From positions 1 through 30,179 of IMG/VR virus record IMGVR_UViG_3300025892_000093: 30,179 nt of DNA. One strand, given 5' to 3'. This stretch comes from a virus. The notes under the pieces are model-generated. The model saw nothing but the letters and a program-made list of their open reading frames with translations, was not told the origin of the DNA and made no database searches. Position 1 is the stretch's first letter. The number at the start of each line of letters is the position of its first letter. Below are positions 16,068-25,929 of this stretch, piece after piece. A program made the translations under genes and the position numbers.

Positions 16068-19000
16068 TTAAAATTTTACTGGAATAGCTCCCCTAGATGG
16101 CACAATTGGTGAATCTAGTGTAGTTTCCTTTTTATACTGAGTTGATACATCAATATCAAAAGAGAAAGGTATGTCTTCTTTAATAAAAATGTCTATTCCA
16201 ATTTTCTTTGAGTATTTTATGTTGTTTAACTTTGAATCAGGTCTAAATCCTCCAACATATGATAGCTTATCTGAACATCTATATTGAAATAGAACCGGAA
16301 TATTTACGGAGTTTTCAGATCCTAACTGTATTTTCTTAGCAGATAGAGCAGGGTGATTTCCCTCTACTGAAATATCCTCGTAACTATTTGGAAACATATA
16401 TAAGTATGCTCCACATGTAAATTTTCCCATTAAATATTCATCGTTTGGAGAAAATCCTAATTTTATTGGAAAATCATTGTTAGTTGATGCTATTGCACTT
16501 AATGCAACACCAGCAGTCTCTCTATTTGCTTGAATATATGATTCATTTCCAAGAATCCCGGTTTTTTCATTAACCGATGTTTCAAAGAAGGGTGCATGTG
16601 CAAATTTTAAATAGTCTTGAGGGGTTCCGACTGCAGAATCATAATTTGCAAGAGCAATCCACCTCTCAATATTGTTTGTATTTATATTTATATTATTAGA
16701 AAGTCCTTGAATATCCGGATGATCTTTATGTATACAAAATTCGTTAAGATATCCATTTCCAAGTGGTGTTGCGGTTGCGTCAGTAGATCCTGACCATACG
16801 TTAGTAGCAGTTATCCAATTTGTCCCAGTTGGTCCAATTGCCATTCCTGGCCTAAATGGTACGTACATGTTTCCTTGTATTGGAACATTCTCATCTGCTC
16901 CAGTTATAGGGTGAGTTATTGAAACTCCATCATATCCACTTGTGTAATTAACCGGACCCGTTTGATATGATGTTCCTCCCAACGGATAAAAGTCATATAA
17001 ATTAGAAGATAGTCCGTAATTTAGGTATCTTGAATGTATATATTGACTATTTACTTGCTGAGATTGGTTACCAGGAGGATGTACAAAGTCTCCCTTTTCT
17101 CCCTCTGCTGCCGCGTTGACTGACAGTGGAACTAGATCATATCTTCTATTATTATGATAGTCAGAAGCAGGGTTAGCTATTGGATCTGAATCAATAACAG
17201 GTTGTTCAATACCACCTTTTAGTAGAGTAATTAGTTCAAGCTGAGTTGCTGAAGTATTTTCTATTTGAATAGCATATTGTTTGGTAATTATTCTACCGTC
17301 ATTATATACAACAGATGTTCCAGATGTGTCTTTAATTTGGTCTCTATAATATCCTGCAAATAGTTTAAGTGTATCTCCGTTTTTAACTTCTGATACATTT
17401 CCTTGATCATCAATTACAGATACTTTAATAACTCCAGTATCAATAGATAGTGCTTGCTCTAAGGATTTGATGGTTGTTTGTAGAGTAGTAAGTTTTTCAA
17501 ATAAATCTATTATGTTTCCTTCGGATGTAAAAAATCCAGAAGCAATGTCTTTAGATTGGTGGGCAAAAAATCTTTCACCGGTTGTAAACTGATTTCCTAA
17601 ATGTAAATCTAAACCTCTTGATGTAAGTTCATCTTCAAAGTCCAATCTTGCTTCTTCTGAAAATAATCGTTGCGAAATAACGGTGGCTTCTTCTGCTGAC
17701 AGTATTTCTTCTGGAAATGCGACTTGAACTGACTCGGACCATTCTGATTCTACAGCGTTATCTGGCCATCCTGCTTCACATAGCGACTTTACTTGAATTT
17801 CAATATTTTCTCCTTTACGTATTGATATGTCTAATTGATTAGCATTTACTTCCTCAGATGAAGATAAATCCTCAGTTGACCATTCATAAAGTCCAGTGGT
17901 TTCATTGAGTTCCCTTGTTCTAGATTTACTTAGTACTTCAGTCCATGGTGAGAATAGTGCAATTGATTCAGTTTGATCCCCTTGTTTTATCTTACTTTGA
18001 GTTGCGTTAGGAGCAGTTCCTTTTTTGGATAAGTATCTATATCTAATTTTGAATTGTACAACCTCCTGAGTTCCAAACGTACTATCTTTAGCGTCAGGCA
18101 TTGGCCAAAATCCTCTTACTTTATATTTAGGTTTTCTGTTAAATGCGGGAGTTGTGCTTAATTTAGTAGTTAAACCTCTAACGGTAGAGCTTAATTGAGA
18201 CTGAAGAGTTGCCTTTTCTTTTATTGAAGACGTGATCTTCTTTTCGATTCTGCTTTTCTCGGATTTAGATTTTTGGGTGTCATTTAATTTAGCCTTAAGA
18301 TCATCAATTTTTTTAAGGTTCTCCTTTACTCTGACTTTAAGGTTTTCTTTCTCAGCGATTTGATTAGTTATTTCATTAGCATCCTCATCTTCTTTGATGT
18401 GCTTATCTATTTGTATTACTTTAAAGTTTGAAACGTCAATAAGTGGAGCATCGGGTTCCTCTGCTACAATAGCAGGGAGTTTCTTTTCTTTAGCTGCGCT
18501 TAGTAATATCATCCCGAAATCTGCTACAAAATTATTATAGTATTGTTCTAATGTAGATTCACTTTCGTCTTCTAATGTAATAGTTAACTCATTTGAAAAA
18601 ACTCCAAATCCTTTTGAATAATCATCAATGGTTAAGTTTTGAGCTTTACTAATTGGTCTTATAAATATAATTTCTCTTTCGTTATATCCTACATTTATCT
18701 GTAGATTTCCGTCTCTATACTTGACAGGTTTCATTCTTAAAACATCTGCACCGATTGTTATTGGTTCAAGGCCGAATGTTCGTTCAAGAACAACCTCAGT
18801 ATCAGTCTTATTAACCGATATAACTTTATATTCTGAATCTTCATCAGTTAATAATACATCTCCTTCAGAAAGATTTTTTGAGTTTTGTTGCTGATCTAAT
18901 ATATCAGTGTACCTTAGCGTGCTTAACTTATATCTTCTTCTTGGTATAGTAACTGTTTCTCCGGTTGAAGAAAGTGTTTGATTTACTTCTTCTTCCATTA

Positions 19001-19670
19001 TTCTTAGGATATCAAACGATCCTTTAAACCTATTAACTGGAATTGGCATAGGAACTATATTGTCATCTTCAAAGTAATCAATTCCCTGTTCTTCTAAGGT
19101 AGATCTGGCTTCATCTAAGTCAACATCATTGTTATTTAAATATGTTTCGTTGAAAAATGAAAGTTCATCGTCATCAACGGAATTTATTATAAGTCTCTTT
19201 ACTGAAAATTGGTCAATATCATCAGTTAATACGGATTGTACATTAACGCTTACAAATAGTAAAGGATTTAGAAATGATTCAAAAAACCAATTATTTTTAA
19301 CTCCAAATGATGTCGGAATGTCTACACTTGTTGATGCAACTGTTTCTAGTTCTTGGATAAGCTTAGACACTTTCTTCATTTCAAATTTACGAACATCTCC
19401 ATTCGCTGATCTAATACCAATAACGTCGTCATTCGCTGATATTAAAGTTTCAAAATTAGTGTTTACATTGTCTATCTTGCTCTTTAGATATCCAAAAGAA
19501 GGAACATTAATGTTCTTAGTGCTTCCGTCATCTAATGTTTGAGTAAGTGTTACGTTCTCTGATTTAGACTCTAACATTGTATTTAGATTCAACAGGAATG
19601 AATTCATATTGTCTACATCTACAACTAATCTTGCTAATAAAGCCTCTATTGTGTTTTTAGTTTCAGCCAT
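16068..19670 (-). CDS. Large structural protein with coiled coil and FnIII-like domain (1200 aa)
   Basis: The N-terminal 110 residues are helical (NTIEALLARLVVDVDNMNSFLLNLN ... GYLKSKIDNVNTNFETLISANDDVIGIRS), probably an assembly region. A long charged coiled coil runs from about residue 420 to 500 (EITNQIAEKENLKVRVKENL, then DDLKAKLN and RIEKKITSS). It is followed at about 540-655 by a fibronectin-III-like unit: VQFKIRYRYLSKKG, FSPWTEVLS, ENIEIQVKSLCEAGWPDNAV and SEWSESVQVAFPEE. The C-terminal third is rich in Gly, Tyr and Asn and looks like an exposed beta fold. No enzymatic signature is visible. It sits in the middle of the tail block with 3-4 bp gaps to its neighbours. I infer a baseplate or fibre-network protein; FnIII-like domains on virions often aid surface attachment. 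Confidence 0.6.
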   Translation of the reverse strand: MAETKNTIEALLARLVVDVDNMNSFLLNLNTMLESKSENVTLTQTLDDGSTKNINVPSFGYLKSKIDNVNTNFETLISANDDVIGIRSANGDVRKFEMKKVSKLIQELETVASTSVDIPTSFGVKNNWFFESFLNPLLFVSVNVQSVLTDDIDQFSVKRLIINSVDDDELSFFNETYLNNNDVDLDEARSTLEEQGIDYFEDDNIVPMPIPVNRFKGSFDILRIMEEEVNQTLSSTGETVTIPRRRYKLSTLRYTDILDQQQNSKNLSEGDVLLTDEDSEYKVISVNKTDTEVVLERTFGLEPITIGADVLRMKPVKYRDGNLQINVGYNEREIIFIRPISKAQNLTIDDYSKGFGVFSNELTITLEDESESTLEQYYNNFVADFGMILLSAAKEKKLPAIVAEEPDAPLIDVSNFKVIQIDKHIKEDEDANEITNQIAEKENLKVRVKENLKKIDDLKAKLNDTQKSKSEKSRIEKKITSSIKEKATLQSQLSSTVRGLTTKLSTTPAFNRKPKYKVRGFWPMPDAKDSTFGTQEVVQFKIRYRYLSKKGTAPNATQSKIKQGDQTESIALFSPWTEVLSKSRTRELNETTGLYEWSTEDLSSSEEVNANQLDISIRKGENIEIQVKSLCEAGWPDNAVESEWSESVQVAFPEEILSAEEATVISQRLFSEEARLDFEDELTSRGLDLHLGNQFTTGERFFAHQSKDIASGFFTSEGNIIDLFEKLTTLQTTIKSLEQALSIDTGVIKVSVIDDQGNVSEVKNGDTLKLFAGYYRDQIKDTSGTSVVYNDGRIITKQYAIQIENTSATQLELITLLKGGIEQPVIDSDPIANPASDYHNNRRYDLVPLSVNAAAEGEKGDFVHPPGNQSQQVNSQYIHSRYLNYGLSSNLYDFYPLGGTSYQTGPVNYTSGYDGVSITHPITGADENVPIQGNMYVPFRPGMAIGPTGTNWITATNVWSGSTDATATPLGNGYLNEFCIHKDHPDIQGLSNNININTNNIERWIALANYDSAVGTPQDYLKFAHAPFFETSVNEKTGILGNESYIQANRETAGVALSAIASTNNDFPIKLGFSPNDEYLMGKFTCGAYLYMFPNSYEDISVEGNHPALSAKKIQLGSENSVNIPVLFQYRCSDKLSYVGGFRPDSKLNNIKYSKKIGIDIFIKEDIPFSFDIDVSTQYKKETTLDSPIVPSRGAIPVKF

Positions 19671-19674
19671 TATA

Positions 19675-21771
19675 TTATCGTATTTTGTCTATTTTAAATT
19701 CCAGAGTATTCGGGTTGATACATATAATCTCAAATATTGGTCTGTTTCCAGAAGGGTCAAAATCTAAATCATTGAGTACTCCTATTGTTGTACCGTATAC
19801 TCCGTTTCCAGTTTTGTTAATTGAATCGGTTTTTATCTTAATATCATATATATCGAGATTAATTTCATCCTCAATTACTAGCTTAAGAGTTTGACCTTTT
19901 TTCCAAGCTGAGTCTTCATCATTTATAAATATCTCTAAATCTCTAATTAAAACTATTGTATCATTATTGTTTTCATGTCTTATGTAATTAGAATAGTCAC
20001 CTAGTTCAATTACATTGTTATTGAATATATTGATAATTGAAGTATTAGATACATTATAGTTTTGGTTTATGTTTTCGATCTTTACTCGATTTGGGGTTCT
20101 TTTGTCTAGCTTAATACCCGTTCCGGATTTTAATACATCAGTATTATATGTTATTTCTATGTTTGCATCCCCATTTGTGATATCTACTACTTTTTCGTTT
20201 ACATTTTCAATCATTCTGACAATTTCACCAGTACTGTTAAAAACTGCTTGGTTTTCTATTAATGATTTTTCTAGATTAGTTATTCGGATATCTAGTTCAT
20301 TTTTATCTTCGCTGTTTACAAGAGTGTCCTTTAGTGATTCTACATCTTGAGAAAGTTGTTGGAGTTCTAATAGCTTATCATTTAACCTAGTTTGAATTAA
20401 TTTAAATTCAGTTAGTACATCAGTAAATAAGTCAAGTGAGAATGTTGAGTAATCATTTATTGATTTTTCAACAAATACATTTTCAATAGACGTATCTAGC
20501 TTTAGATTCATCTTGTGAGAGAATGAATTACCGTTTGTTTTGTTAAGCGGATCAGGTTTATATTTTGTAATATACGGAATTTCAAATTCAAGACCGGATT
20601 GCTCAATTTTATCTAAAAACAATATTCCATACAAATTAGTTGTAAACGATAATGGATTCCCGTCCGCGTCTAGATTGTTAGCGTCATATGTATCATAATA
20701 AATTAGAATAGCATTATATTGAAAATCCGTATTTGCTATGTAATCGTTGAATTGTGAAAATACCTTAATATTTGGATTTTCGGAAGCTAATTTGTAATTA
20801 TCTAAATTAAAATCTAAGGATATCCCATCTAGCTTAGTTCTTGAATACTCGACCGATGTTAATCCTAAAGTTTTAGTAATCCAATCTGTATCCGCTATAT
20901 TATATTCTCCTAGTGTATTATCTGTATAGTACGAGTTATTTATTGTGTGACTAAACCAGTTTCCAGGTGTAGTTGTTCCTCCGAACGTATCAGATACTTC
21001 TGAATAAACGCTTGCGTCGTCTAGATCATAGTATGCCTTTACTGATAATCCAAACGGATGAGTTTCATCATAATGTCTACCTGATAAGTATTCAATATCT
21101 AATGGATCTTTTGCATTATTCGAAATTGTCATGTTAGGATAATAGTTATCATCCTTAATTGACTCAAATAATACATGGGTTGTGCTTCCAACATTAGTTG
21201 GTATGTGAATATAAACTTCGGTATATGAATTTTCAGTAGATTTTACTGTATTAACAACATCAATATCTCCTATGTATTGAACTACTTTGTTGTATGTTCC
21301 AGATGATGTTTGTTCTTCTACAAATCTCTTGTCAGTTCCTACTGAATCTATATTCTTTTCTACTGAGTTTGCATCTCTGAATCTAATACCACCAGCCTCC
21401 TTTAACCATTTCCAAAACACTCTTTCGGATACGGTTCGTTCAGCTTCTCTTTTATATTGAGGTCTACTTAGTAGCAAAGTTTCCATATTCAGAGCGTAAC
21501 TCTGAAAACTTTGTGCTAGATTAACATTTTGATCTGTATTTACTCCTTCATTTAGAAATGACTCACCTTGTGCTAAAAACTGAAATTTATTGTCAGTCTC
21601 TAAACTATCAGGAGTTCCAAACTCAGGAATTCTAAGAAGAGCAAATTTAGAATACCTAACATCATTAGTGCCATTAGCGACCTTTAAGTCAATATCCTCT
21701 AACGCGCTCTGAAATGTATATAAAATACCTTTCTTATTCTGAATTGGTTTTAATAATGGTGTAACCGCCAT
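19675..21771 (-). CDS. Structural protein, 698 aa, with central coiled coil
   Basis: The N-terminus (MAVTPLLKPIQNKKGILYTFQSALEDIDLKVANG) leads into a mixed fold containing RTVSERVFWKWLKEAGGIRF, a pattern I associate with conserved virion proteins of Bacteroidota phages without a named function. About residues 450-515 form a coiled coil (LIQTRLNDKLLELQQLSQDV, then LDIRITNLEKSLIE), suggesting an oligomeric rod. The last part is beta-rich. It lies 18 bp downstream of the 329-aa gene and 4 bp before the 1200-aa gene. I infer a baseplate or fibre component. Function beyond that cannot be read from the sequence. Confidence 0.55.
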   Translation of the reverse strand: MAVTPLLKPIQNKKGILYTFQSALEDIDLKVANGTNDVRYSKFALLRIPEFGTPDSLETDNKFQFLAQGESFLNEGVNTDQNVNLAQSFQSYALNMETLLLSRPQYKREAERTVSERVFWKWLKEAGGIRFRDANSVEKNIDSVGTDKRFVEEQTSSGTYNKVVQYIGDIDVVNTVKSTENSYTEVYIHIPTNVGSTTHVLFESIKDDNYYPNMTISNNAKDPLDIEYLSGRHYDETHPFGLSVKAYYDLDDASVYSEVSDTFGGTTTPGNWFSHTINNSYYTDNTLGEYNIADTDWITKTLGLTSVEYSRTKLDGISLDFNLDNYKLASENPNIKVFSQFNDYIANTDFQYNAILIYYDTYDANNLDADGNPLSFTTNLYGILFLDKIEQSGLEFEIPYITKYKPDPLNKTNGNSFSHKMNLKLDTSIENVFVEKSINDYSTFSLDLFTDVLTEFKLIQTRLNDKLLELQQLSQDVESLKDTLVNSEDKNELDIRITNLEKSLIENQAVFNSTGEIVRMIENVNEKVVDITNGDANIEITYNTDVLKSGTGIKLDKRTPNRVKIENINQNYNVSNTSIINIFNNNVIELGDYSNYIRHENNNDTIVLIRDLEIFINDEDSAWKKGQTLKLVIEDEINLDIYDIKIKTDSINKTGNGVYGTTIGVLNDLDFDPSGNRPIFEIICINPNTLEFKIDKIR

Positions 21772-21789
21772 TTCTAATTTTTATTATTT

Positions 21790-22779
21790 TTAATATATCT
21801 CAAGTCCTACCATATTAGTAATAATGAGTCTGTCATTAGTGTCAGTGTCAACTATATAATTAAAGGTAGCGTTGTGTCCATATTCAAGTAATGCTTGACT
21901 TTTAAACATAGCATCTAAATTATGATTAACTGCTAACTTTTGGCCCTCTGCAACTAGACCGTGGTGCATTATAATTGTGCCCGTTGTATTTTGATTAGTT
22001 CCTGGATCAATTGATACTGGGGGTGGAGTTGATTCCAAATTTATATTTGAAATAATACTAGATCCTCCTGAATTTTCAATTACATCTACTATATGAATAG
22101 TGAATGTAGTATTTGCAGCAGGGGGATTTGATGCATCAAAATCAACTATTAATGGGAATCCTAATATTGTTCCATTAAATCCGGTTCCTGTCCATACTTG
22201 AGTAGGTCCAACCGTTGTCTCGGCTTCAAGTGTAACGTAAATATTTTTATTAGATGTACTAGTTAATGTAATAGTTCCGGTTGCATACTCGTTATATATA
22301 CCAGCTGATTGTCTTTGCATTGTTACTGATACCGTCTCCTTTGATTCAACTATAGATTCATTATATTGCAGTTTATTAGAAATAGTGGTAGGTCCGCTAA
22401 GAGTTGCAGAGTTGGTAGTTACAATATCATTAACTTCAGCACTGTTTGCTTGTATATCTAAATCTACAGTTAAGTGATCTACATTTAATACGGATTCATC
22501 TGATCCGTTTTTAGATAATCTAGAAATTATCTGATTTGGAATTCCAGTTTGGAATACAAATCCTCCATCTTGTATAATGATATCCGCTGTGCGAAGGTTA
22601 TTTATTGGATTGTCTGCTCCAATTGAGAGTGTGTTGGTATCAACCTCAAAATTATTTAAAAAGTCTTCTAACTTATCCTTCAATAGGAGCACGTTAGAGT
22701 TGTGAATTTGTGCAATATCAACAACGAAGTCGGTTTGCAATATTTCTTGAATCGGTAGATCTACTGGTGTAAACGCCAT
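21790..22779 (-). CDS. Structural protein, 329 aa, beta-rich
   Basis: The first 50 residues are helical (VDLPIQEILQTDFVVDIAQI, then LLKDKLEDFLNNFE). After that the sequence is Thr/Ser/Asn-rich beta-strand with fibre-like motifs such as DIQANSAEVNDIVTTNSATLSGPTT, and a C-terminal segment (GHNATFNYIVDTDTNDRLII). This helix-then-beta layout is common in short fibres or fibre-attachment proteins. A promoter-like sequence lies just upstream, at about 22791-22808, so it probably starts the transcription unit that runs through the S74 fibre. No family is recognised. Confidence 0.55.
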   Translation of the reverse strand: MAFTPVDLPIQEILQTDFVVDIAQIHNSNVLLLKDKLEDFLNNFEVDTNTLSIGADNPINNLRTADIIIQDGGFVFQTGIPNQIISRLSKNGSDESVLNVDHLTVDLDIQANSAEVNDIVTTNSATLSGPTTISNKLQYNESIVESKETVSVTMQRQSAGIYNEYATGTITLTSTSNKNIYVTLEAETTVGPTQVWTGTGFNGTILGFPLIVDFDASNPPAANTTFTIHIVDVIENSGGSSIISNINLESTPPPVSIDPGTNQNTTGTIIMHHGLVAEGQKLAVNHNLDAMFKSQALLEYGHNATFNYIVDTDTNDRLIITNMVGLEIY

Positions 22780-22790
22780 TTTAATAGAAT

Positions 22791-22808
22791 TATTTTATTT
22801 TATTTATC
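22791..22808 (-). promoter_or_regulatory. Candidate late promoter ahead of the 329-aa gene
   Basis: On the - strand this reads GATAAATAAAATAAAATA. The GATAAATAAAA core (22798-22808) is 18 bp before the ATG and resembles the AATAAATAATA element seen at 5795-5805 and 5846-5856, with a few differences. In such AT-rich DNA chance matches are common, so confidence is limited. Confidence 0.4.
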
Positions 22809-22820
22809 GATTTGATTGTT

Positions 22821-25800
22821 TTAGTTTAAGAGTTTAAGTTTTCTTCTATTCAATCTAGTCTCTATGTTTTTTATATAGTTTTCCTTAGCCATAACTGTTA
22901 CCATCTGATTAATTTCGTTTAGGTAAACGTTTCCTCGGTTGTCATGTATTTCTACATGTATTGTAAATCTTCCAAGATCTTTGAATTTCCAAACAAAGAA
23001 TGGAACAGATCTAACTTTTACTTTTTCACCAGTGTCAATATCAGTTAGTGTCCATATATATTCTAGTTTTCCGTCTATATTATTAACTGCAAAGAACATG
23101 GTTGTGTTCTCTGGAATATTGAATGATGATTCAAATACTTTTATATCATTTATATTGAAAGAGTTTTGATCTATGACAGTTGGAAGATATCCTATTTGTT
23201 TATTATTTTCAAATTTCCAATACTGTTTGTCTACCCAAAAGCTAGGATCCTGTACTGCTCCACTTACTATATCCGATGTTTTTGCTAATAAAAACATAGT
23301 TTCTTCGTCAAGCATAGGATATGTAGATTTAAGGTAATTGACTAACCTACTTGAATATATTTCTCGTGGTAAAAAGAATGTATATTTATCAACATCGGAT
23401 AACCCGGATCCAGGGCTAGATGTTCTAGGAGAGGGACTTCCTGAATTAATACCATCGTCCATTAGTATATGATACATTTCCTTGCTTAGATATTCCGCTT
23501 GAGCATGTATAACATATTGGTTATCTGATTTTCTACCTTCTATTATCTCATAGTTAAACAGTTGTATTCCCGGGTGTTCACTAGCATTCAATATATCTAT
23601 TAATTCTTCATTTGTATTAAAATTTGGTATTACATAGGGACTGAATAGTGAAATCTGAATAGTTTTTCCAGGTCTAGGGTCTCTTAGATAAAATCCTGCA
23701 TTAAAATCATCTACATATACTAAATCTGAAAGTCTCATAAAAAATAGAGACTTCATTGTCATATCGTCAAAATCCTGAAGTGTTAGTGGCTCGTTTGATT
23801 CACCGAGTCCCCAGTATAATTTTTTAGGATGATTTTGAGAAGGGTCATTATATGGGACATATGTAGCAGAGCTTTCATTATATAACTCAACGTCATACAT
23901 ACTTTGTCCCATTCCATATCGATTTTTATAGAACCATGTAAATTCAAGTAGCTGTTTATCTATATCTACTTCACTTATTGCAGCCTCATTATCTAATACA
24001 TTTATCTTAGGAAAATATTGCGGACTTGTTCCAAAATCCTTTAACTGTATATTTTTTAAATTATCAAGTTGGTAGTTGAATTTATCTTCTAATCTAGTTA
24101 TTCCTACTATTTGAGCAACTTGATCACTTTGAACTGTTATAAATTTACTATACGCATTTGAATTTCCGTAAAAATCATGCAGTTCGACAGTTAGTCGGTA
24201 AGTTCCATGAAACGGTAAAAAATGTGGAAGTTGCCATAGGTCTTCAATTTTTCCTCTATATTCGAATGAGTATGGATTCGGGGCATCCTTTTGAATTCTC
24301 CAGGTAATTTCATAGAAGTTTTTAAAGTCTATATTTCCTAGGGTATAGTGTGGGTCATATGATCCTATTGAGTCTAGATCTTCAAATGTGACTCCCTTAA
24401 GGGTTTGCATTGTAAATTTCTCATTATGTACATTAAAAATACAAGCAGCTCCGATAATTCTTTCTGGGTCATCTCCATCTTCCCATTTCATTCTAGCTCC
24501 AATATCAGGAAACTGTTGATCTTTAATTTCTTTGTAAAAGTCCTTAATATACTTTACCATTTCTGGTATCTGATCTGCTGTATAATATTGATTGTAATCA
24601 AACGGATTATAAACTCCTGGATTAAGAATAGTTGTTCCAAAATCTCCACCATTAGGATGCTCTTTTCTTAACAAAGGATTAAGAGACCTAATCTTAAAAT
24701 CTACACTATCATCAGGATATGATTGAAGTTCTGAGTATTCGTTAAGGTTAGTATCTAGTATATTTGTCTCATCTGACCAAAATTTTATTGTAATTTTTTG
24801 AAAATATATAAACTCCCCTATTATATCTTTTATTTTTACATTAATTGGTAAAAATTCATTTTTAGCTTTATCTTTTAGTCTGTTTAATTTATAAAATATT
24901 TCATCAACCGTAAAATCAGTGGTTTCAACTATTTCTGGAATTCCATCGTCGTCAAATTCATCAGTAGCTTTGGTAAACTGATATACTAATGCTAAGCACT
25001 CGGTTTTTCTAAATTGATTTCCGTGCTTAATTCTTTTGTTCTTATCCAGAATGTTCATGTTATCGATTTTACCGTCATCTAAATAGTCAGTAATATCTAC
25101 CATGAATTGCTTATTATAATATGGAGAATTATTATTAATATTTAACCAGTACTCCTTTATTCCAAGAACGTCTTTATATCCTAATAGATTTACAAAGTTA
25201 TTAAGACCTTTATATGTTCCTATATAAGGGTATACTTGGTCTTTATTTACTAATAAATTCTTGCGTGCTAAGTTTAATTGAGTCCAGTCAGGATATGCTT
25301 CTTTTATATCATATTCCTTTAAAATATTGGCGTCTTCTCTATTGAATTTAATTCCAAAGTTTTTAGCCCATACTCCAAATCTTTCATCTTCATTAACTCC
25401 TTCTCCATAGAATTTAATTTCAGCTATTTTAGTTTTTAAATTAGGACTAGTCGCATCTAAAATATACATGCACAGAGTTCTTTCATATTTTACTTCTTCA
25501 GTAGGATTAAATGCGATATTTAATTGAAGTGGTAATTTGATATCAATAGAAGACCCTCCTGAAACTGGAATTAGATCATCATATGATACCTCTACTGATT
25601 CTTTCTTGTTTATAAAATAATTATTAAGATCATAATCCTTTTCAACCTCATATAACATGAGCTCATTTTCAATCTCGTTATTTAACCATTCGAATTTAAT
25701 AGACGTTCCAGGATCTATTATTGGGAACTTGTAGGTGCCTGAACTATCTTCTAATATGAAAAGATTTTCATTGTCGTATAGAAATGTTGAAATCTCTTTG

Positions 25801-25898
25801 AAGAATATAATACCCTCCCAACAAGATTTCTCCGCATTCCAATCTAGATTTAAGTTCTTTCCGAACTTATCGTAGAAGTTTAGATTCTGGATTACCAT
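22821..25898 (-). CDS. Baseplate wedge-like protein with PKD-like end (1025 aa)
   Basis: About residues 175-255 show a pattern typical of tail protein I / baseplate wedge assembly proteins: RFGVWAKNFGIKFNREDANI, LKEYDIKEAYPDWTQLNLAR, VYPYIGTYKGLNNFVNLLGY, then IKEYWLN. The 'PY-x-GT-x-xG-x-x-NF-x-x-LLGY' core is the part I rely on. The central region is long and Asp/Tyr-rich. An Ig-like stretch lies around the phrase LPFHGTYRLTVELHDFYGNS, and another, PKD-like, near residues 920-1010 (LEYIWTLTDIDTGEKVKV, FKDLGRFTIHVEIHDNRGNV). It is the first structural gene after the late sigma factor, with its own promoter-like element upstream. I infer a baseplate protein, but the precise T4 equivalent is uncertain. 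Confidence 0.5.
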   Translation of the reverse strand: MVIQNLNFYDKFGKNLNLDWNAEKSCWEGIIFFKEISTFLYDNENLFILEDSSGTYKFPIIDPGTSIKFEWLNNEIENELMLYEVEKDYDLNNYFINKKESVEVSYDDLIPVSGGSSIDIKLPLQLNIAFNPTEEVKYERTLCMYILDATSPNLKTKIAEIKFYGEGVNEDERFGVWAKNFGIKFNREDANILKEYDIKEAYPDWTQLNLARKNLLVNKDQVYPYIGTYKGLNNFVNLLGYKDVLGIKEYWLNINNNSPYYNKQFMVDITDYLDDGKIDNMNILDKNKRIKHGNQFRKTECLALVYQFTKATDEFDDDGIPEIVETTDFTVDEIFYKLNRLKDKAKNEFLPINVKIKDIIGEFIYFQKITIKFWSDETNILDTNLNEYSELQSYPDDSVDFKIRSLNPLLRKEHPNGGDFGTTILNPGVYNPFDYNQYYTADQIPEMVKYIKDFYKEIKDQQFPDIGARMKWEDGDDPERIIGAACIFNVHNEKFTMQTLKGVTFEDLDSIGSYDPHYTLGNIDFKNFYEITWRIQKDAPNPYSFEYRGKIEDLWQLPHFLPFHGTYRLTVELHDFYGNSNAYSKFITVQSDQVAQIVGITRLEDKFNYQLDNLKNIQLKDFGTSPQYFPKINVLDNEAAISEVDIDKQLLEFTWFYKNRYGMGQSMYDVELYNESSATYVPYNDPSQNHPKKLYWGLGESNEPLTLQDFDDMTMKSLFFMRLSDLVYVDDFNAGFYLRDPRPGKTIQISLFSPYVIPNFNTNEELIDILNASEHPGIQLFNYEIIEGRKSDNQYVIHAQAEYLSKEMYHILMDDGINSGSPSPRTSSPGSGLSDVDKYTFFLPREIYSSRLVNYLKSTYPMLDEETMFLLAKTSDIVSGAVQDPSFWVDKQYWKFENNKQIGYLPTVIDQNSFNINDIKVFESSFNIPENTTMFFAVNNIDGKLEYIWTLTDIDTGEKVKVRSVPFFVWKFKDLGRFTIHVEIHDNRGNVYLNEINQMVTVMAKENYIKNIETRLNRRKLKLLN

Positions 25899-25916
25899 TA
25901 TATATTGCTTTAGTTT

Positions 25917-25928
25917 GTATTATTTATC
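25917..25928 (-). promoter_or_regulatory. Candidate late promoter ahead of the baseplate gene
   Basis: On the - strand this reads GATAAATAATAC. The 11-base core GATAAATAATA (25918-25928) differs by one base from the AATAAATAATA repeated at 5795-5805 and 5846-5856, and lies 19 bp ahead of the ATG of the 1025-aa gene. It sits in the 31-bp gap after the sigma factor gene. Confidence 0.5.
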
Positions 25929-25929
25929 A

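Noticed and set aside
19129-19542. 137-codon + strand ORF inside the 1200-aa gene
   Set aside because: It lies wholly inside a well-supported gene on the other strand, has a Ser/Thr/Leu/Phe-rich shadow composition, and has no leader or partner gene.
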